From Ramicandelaber brevisporus (taxonomy: Eukaryota; Kickxellomycota; Ramicandelaberales; Ramicandelaberaceae): a stretch of DNA of 14,002 nucleotides. The translations under genes were made by a program, and so were the position numbers. The stretch lies in NCBI GenBank assembly GCA_025201865.1, contig MU602750.1:1-14002 (forward strand), given 5' to 3'. Below the pieces are notes generated by a model, which was not told the origin of the DNA, did no database searches, and saw only the letters and a list, made by a program, of their open reading frames with translations. Of the stretch, positions 11,640 to 14,002 are shown piece after piece. How positions within the stretch are numbered: the stretch's first letter is position 1; each line of letters opens with the position of its first letter.

Positions 11640-13391
11640 ATGGCTGCAGGCAATCCGTCACCTGCTGGCGATGACGTTGTTTCCATCCCGGTAGCCTCTA
11701 CAAACAACTACACCACCGAGGCCGCACGCGAGGTTTCCGAAAAGACCTCCGTTACCTCGGCTCATCAAGACACCAATGAAATTACAAAAGAAATGACAGA
11801 AGAGGCAGCGCAGAGGGCAGACGACGCTGAAGGACAAGTTGGCCATGCTGAAGAAGGCGGCGAAGTCGACACCCAGGGAGAAGAGTCGTCGTCTGGTCGC
11901 CGTGCCAAATACACTCCCAAGGAGCTGATTGCCATCATATCTGCCTTGGCCATCGTCATGTTCCTGGCCATGCTCGACAACACCATCGTGGGAACTGCGC
12001 TGCCAAAGATTGCATCTGATTTGGAACGCCTTGACTTGATCAACTGGGTCGGCCTGGCCTATCTCCTGACTAGCACCACCTTCCAGCCACTGTATGGTCG
12101 CCTGGCCGATGTGTTTGGACGCGTTGAAATGCTTTATTCTGCCATCTTCATCTTCGAGGTTGGCTCGGCCATCTGTGGCGCTGCACAGAGCATGGTCATG
12201 CTGATCATCGGTCGTGGTATTGCTGGCATCGGTGGTGGCGGTCTGATGTCGCTCGTGTTCATCATCGTCTCCGATATCGTCAGCTTGCGCGACCGTGGCA
12301 AGTACATGGGCATTCTGATGAGCGTCTTCGCACTGGCATCCATCGCCGGTCCACTTTTGGGCGGTGCATTTACTGACGCTGGTCATGGAGGCTGGCGCTG
12401 GGGCTTCTACATCAATTTGTTCATTGGCCCATTTGGTGTTGCCGTCGTTTGGTGGAAGCTCAAGATGCCGCGTCCAACCGGTAGCATCCGCCAAAAACTG
12501 GCCAAGATTGACTACCTCGGTGCTTTCCTCCTCTGCGCTGGCCTGGTGTGCCTCTTGCTGTCGCTCTCGTGGGGCGGTCGCGACTATCCATGGAACTCTG
12601 TTCAGGTCATTGCACTGCTCGTAGTTGGTATCATTGTCCTGGGAGTGTTCGTGTACGTCGAGCTCAAGGTGGCCAAGGAACCACTTATTCCGCTGCGCCT
12701 CTTTGGCATTAGAAACTGTGCCCTCTCATTCGCCCAGTCATCCATGGTCAGCATGGGTTTATATGGCGCCGTCTTCTGGGCACCAGTGTACTTCCAGATT
12801 GTCCTTGAATCGACTGCCACAGCCTCTGGCCTTCGTCTCCTGCCATTCATGCTTGGTTCTGTAGTTACATCTGTTTTCTGTGGTGTATTGATCTCCAAGT
12901 TCGGTGTGTATCGCCCGTACGCCATTCTGAGCCCCGCTATTCTCGCGGTTGGTGTTGGCCTTGTCGCGTTGTGGAAGCGGTCAACTCCAAATGGCGAGCT
13001 CATTGGCTTCCTGTTGATTGGAGGCATCGGAATGGGTCTTGGCATGGGAGCAATCACCTTAGCCTGCCAGGCAGCAACAACTCAGGAAAATATGGCTGCC
13101 GTTACATCCCTCCTTGTTTTCGTCCGTAACCTTGGCGGTATTATTGGTCTGGCTATCCAGTCAACTATTCTGAACAATGGACTGACATCAAGGCTGCCGG
13201 AGAAGCTTGCTAACATTGCCATGAACTCACAGTATGCAATCAAGTTGACGCCTGAGCCAATGAAGACGCAAATCATTGATGCATACGTGCTCTCATTACG
13301 AGATGTGTTCATTGCTACCGCGCCATTTGTGGCAGCTGGCTTCGTCGCTGCGTGTTTCCTCAAACACATTCCGCTCCGGAAGACTGTGTAA
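11640..13391 (+). CDS. MFS transporter, DHA2 (14-spanner drug/amino-acid:H+ antiporter) family
   Basis: A 583-residue membrane transporter with 14 predicted spans, at about 95-117, 133-153, 163-183, 186-214, 224-244, 254-272, 290-310, 322-342, 361-385, 397-417, 425-443, 452-475, 485-508 and 556-576. DHA2 signatures are clear: LDNTIVGTALP in span 1 (motif D1, with D113), GRLADVFGR between spans 2 and 3 (motif A), IAGPLLGG in span 5 (motif C, the antiporter motif) and WRWGFYIN before span 6. Members export toxic compounds at the plasma membrane, or move basic amino acids into the vacuole (Vba/Fnx type); the sequence alone does not decide which. The first 90 residues are hydrophilic, rich in Glu, Asp, Thr and Ala, and probably cytosolic. 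The ATG at 11640 is the first in frame after a pyrimidine-rich leader. No introns. It is divergent from the Ima1-like gene. Confidence 0.92.
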   Translation: MAAGNPSPAGDDVVSIPVASTNNYTTEAAREVSEKTSVTSAHQDTNEITKEMTEEAAQRADDAEGQVGHAEEGGEVDTQGEESSSGRRAKYTPKELIAIISALAIVMFLAMLDNTIVGTALPKIASDLERLDLINWVGLAYLLTSTTFQPLYGRLADVFGRVEMLYSAIFIFEVGSAICGAAQSMVMLIIGRGIAGIGGGGLMSLVFIIVSDIVSLRDRGKYMGILMSVFALASIAGPLLGGAFTDAGHGGWRWGFYINLFIGPFGVAVVWWKLKMPRPTGSIRQKLAKIDYLGAFLLCAGLVCLLLSLSWGGRDYPWNSVQVIALLVVGIIVLGVFVYVELKVAKEPLIPLRLFGIRNCALSFAQSSMVSMGLYGAVFWAPVYFQIVLESTATASGLRLLPFMLGSVVTSVFCGVLISKFGVYRPYAILSPAILAVGVGLVALWKRSTPNGELIGFLLIGGIGMGLGMGAITLACQAATTQENMAAVTSLLVFVRNLGGIIGLAIQSTILNNGLTSRLPEKLANIAMNSQYAIKLTPEPMKTQIIDAYVLSLRDVFIATAPFVAAGFVAACFLKHIPLRKTV

Positions 13392-13562
13392 ATGTTTGCC
13401 TACTCACTTTTTGCTTATTCATTTCACGTAATCGCGATCTCCCATGTTAATCCTCAATGTTTGTTCTCTTCAAAAATACATTCTTCGTAATGATACGGGG
13501 CAAATCCGTTTAGGTCCGGAGAAATAAGAAAACAGACGCAAAACGTTTTAAAAACACAAAAT
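13392..13562. other. 3' flank of the MFS gene
   Basis: This 171-bp stretch after the transporter stop is moderately T-rich at first (CTCACTTTTTGCTTATTC) and A-rich near 13525-13560. It probably contains the transporter polyadenylation region and, if the next feature is real, that gene's minus-strand 3' end. Nothing else is recognisable. Confidence 0.4.
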
Positions 13563-14002
13563 CTAGGCAAAGAACATATCATTTAGAGAGGAGACTGTGC
13601 TGGCAGCCATGTCGCGTTGCTGAAGATGAACTTGATGAGGCATTAACAGCCACGAGCCACTGCTATCGACTAAACGTCGCAAGTGTCCAACAGCGAGACT
13701 GTCGCTGCTTCCAACACTCTTGCCAATTTCACTCAGGCAACACGTCGCGGAGAACATACATCCGCCACCTCCACGAGCACGTCCTTCAGCACTCTAGCAC
13801 GCATTCTGCTGCGGCACGATGCGCGATGGAGACGCACCGTGCTGCGCTTGATTGAGTAGATGGGTGCGCGGAGAAGAGTGCTCACCACAAGTGTCGACAC
13901 ACGTTGACACTCGCAGAGTAGCTGAGTAGTATAGGCACAAGAATTGGCACTACCCAGCAAGGGGGAGGAGACAAGACGACCCCAGGCGGCACCTGCGTGT
14001 GT
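13563..14002 (-). CDS. Candidate 3' part of an unidentified minus-strand gene (5' end outside window)
   Basis: Two minus-strand open frames overlap here. The first enters from the right edge and is open for 89 codons to TGA 13733-13735; it contains VSTLLRAPIYSIKRSTVRL and later RVLKDVLVEVADV. The second, in another frame, is open from about 13795 to TAG 13563-13565 and ends SSLNDMFFA. The first frame holds GTATGT (13759-13754 on the minus strand), a classic fungal 5' splice site; splicing from there to the AAG ending at 13719 would remove 41 bases and join the frames in phase. A frameshift, or chance open frames in this GC-richer stretch, are alternatives. Composition is rich in Ser, Arg, Val and Cys, and I recognise no family. 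Coding status is uncertain. Confidence 0.3.

Noticed and set aside
1-14002. Mobile element, viral insert, CRISPR or gene cluster for a specialised metabolite
   Set aside because: No transposase, integrase, reverse transcriptase, terminal repeats, spaced repeats or biosynthetic core enzymes were found; the MFS transporter alone does not indicate a cluster.

Overview
The window looks like nuclear DNA from a compact, intron-poor fungal genome. Three points support a fungus: an Atf1-type bZIP factor with an N-terminal EPNPFE motif, a fungal-type RIB7 reductase of riboflavin synthesis (animals lack this pathway), and a 14-segment DHA2 drug/amino-acid antiporter. Retention of dynamitin (dynactin) suggests a filamentous lineage. 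Long CAG/CAA- and GCN-type repeats and seven intron-free full-length genes would suit an early-diverging group such as Kickxellomycotina, but that placement is only a guess from gene style.

Layout, left to right: the C-terminal end of an unidentified Asn/Gln-rich, probably tail-anchored protein (+, to 302); RIB7 (-, 299-1234), whose stop codon overlaps the stop of the previous gene; a 111-bp divergent promoter with a GACA microsatellite; dynamitin (+, 1346-2830); a UBA/zinc-finger/UBX adaptor of p97/Cdc48 (-, 2978-3952); tRNA-Arg(UCU) (-, 4400-4472) with its Pol III terminator; a doubtful 69-codon ORF (-, 4534-4743); the Atf1/ATF2-like bZIP factor (+, 4913-7561); eIF3 subunit f (-, 7770-8924); an Ima1/TMEM201-like inner nuclear membrane protein (-, 9137-11164); a 475-bp divergent intergenic region; a DHA2-type MFS transporter (+, 11640-13391); and open frames at the right edge (-, 13563-14002) that may be the 3' end of another gene.

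The genes do not form a pathway. They are a typical eukaryotic mix of housekeeping and stress genes, mostly arranged as alternating divergent and convergent pairs with short spacers. I found no mobile element, CRISPR array, rRNA, virus-derived gene or toxin gene, and no convincing new multi-gene system. The points most worth a second look are local: the stop codons sharing TTAA, the microsatellite in a two-way promoter, a polyalanine insert inside the eIF3f MPN domain, CRE-like sites at the bZIP gene itself, the altered p97-binding loop in the UBX protein, and tandem repeats in the Ima1 protein and its upstream region.
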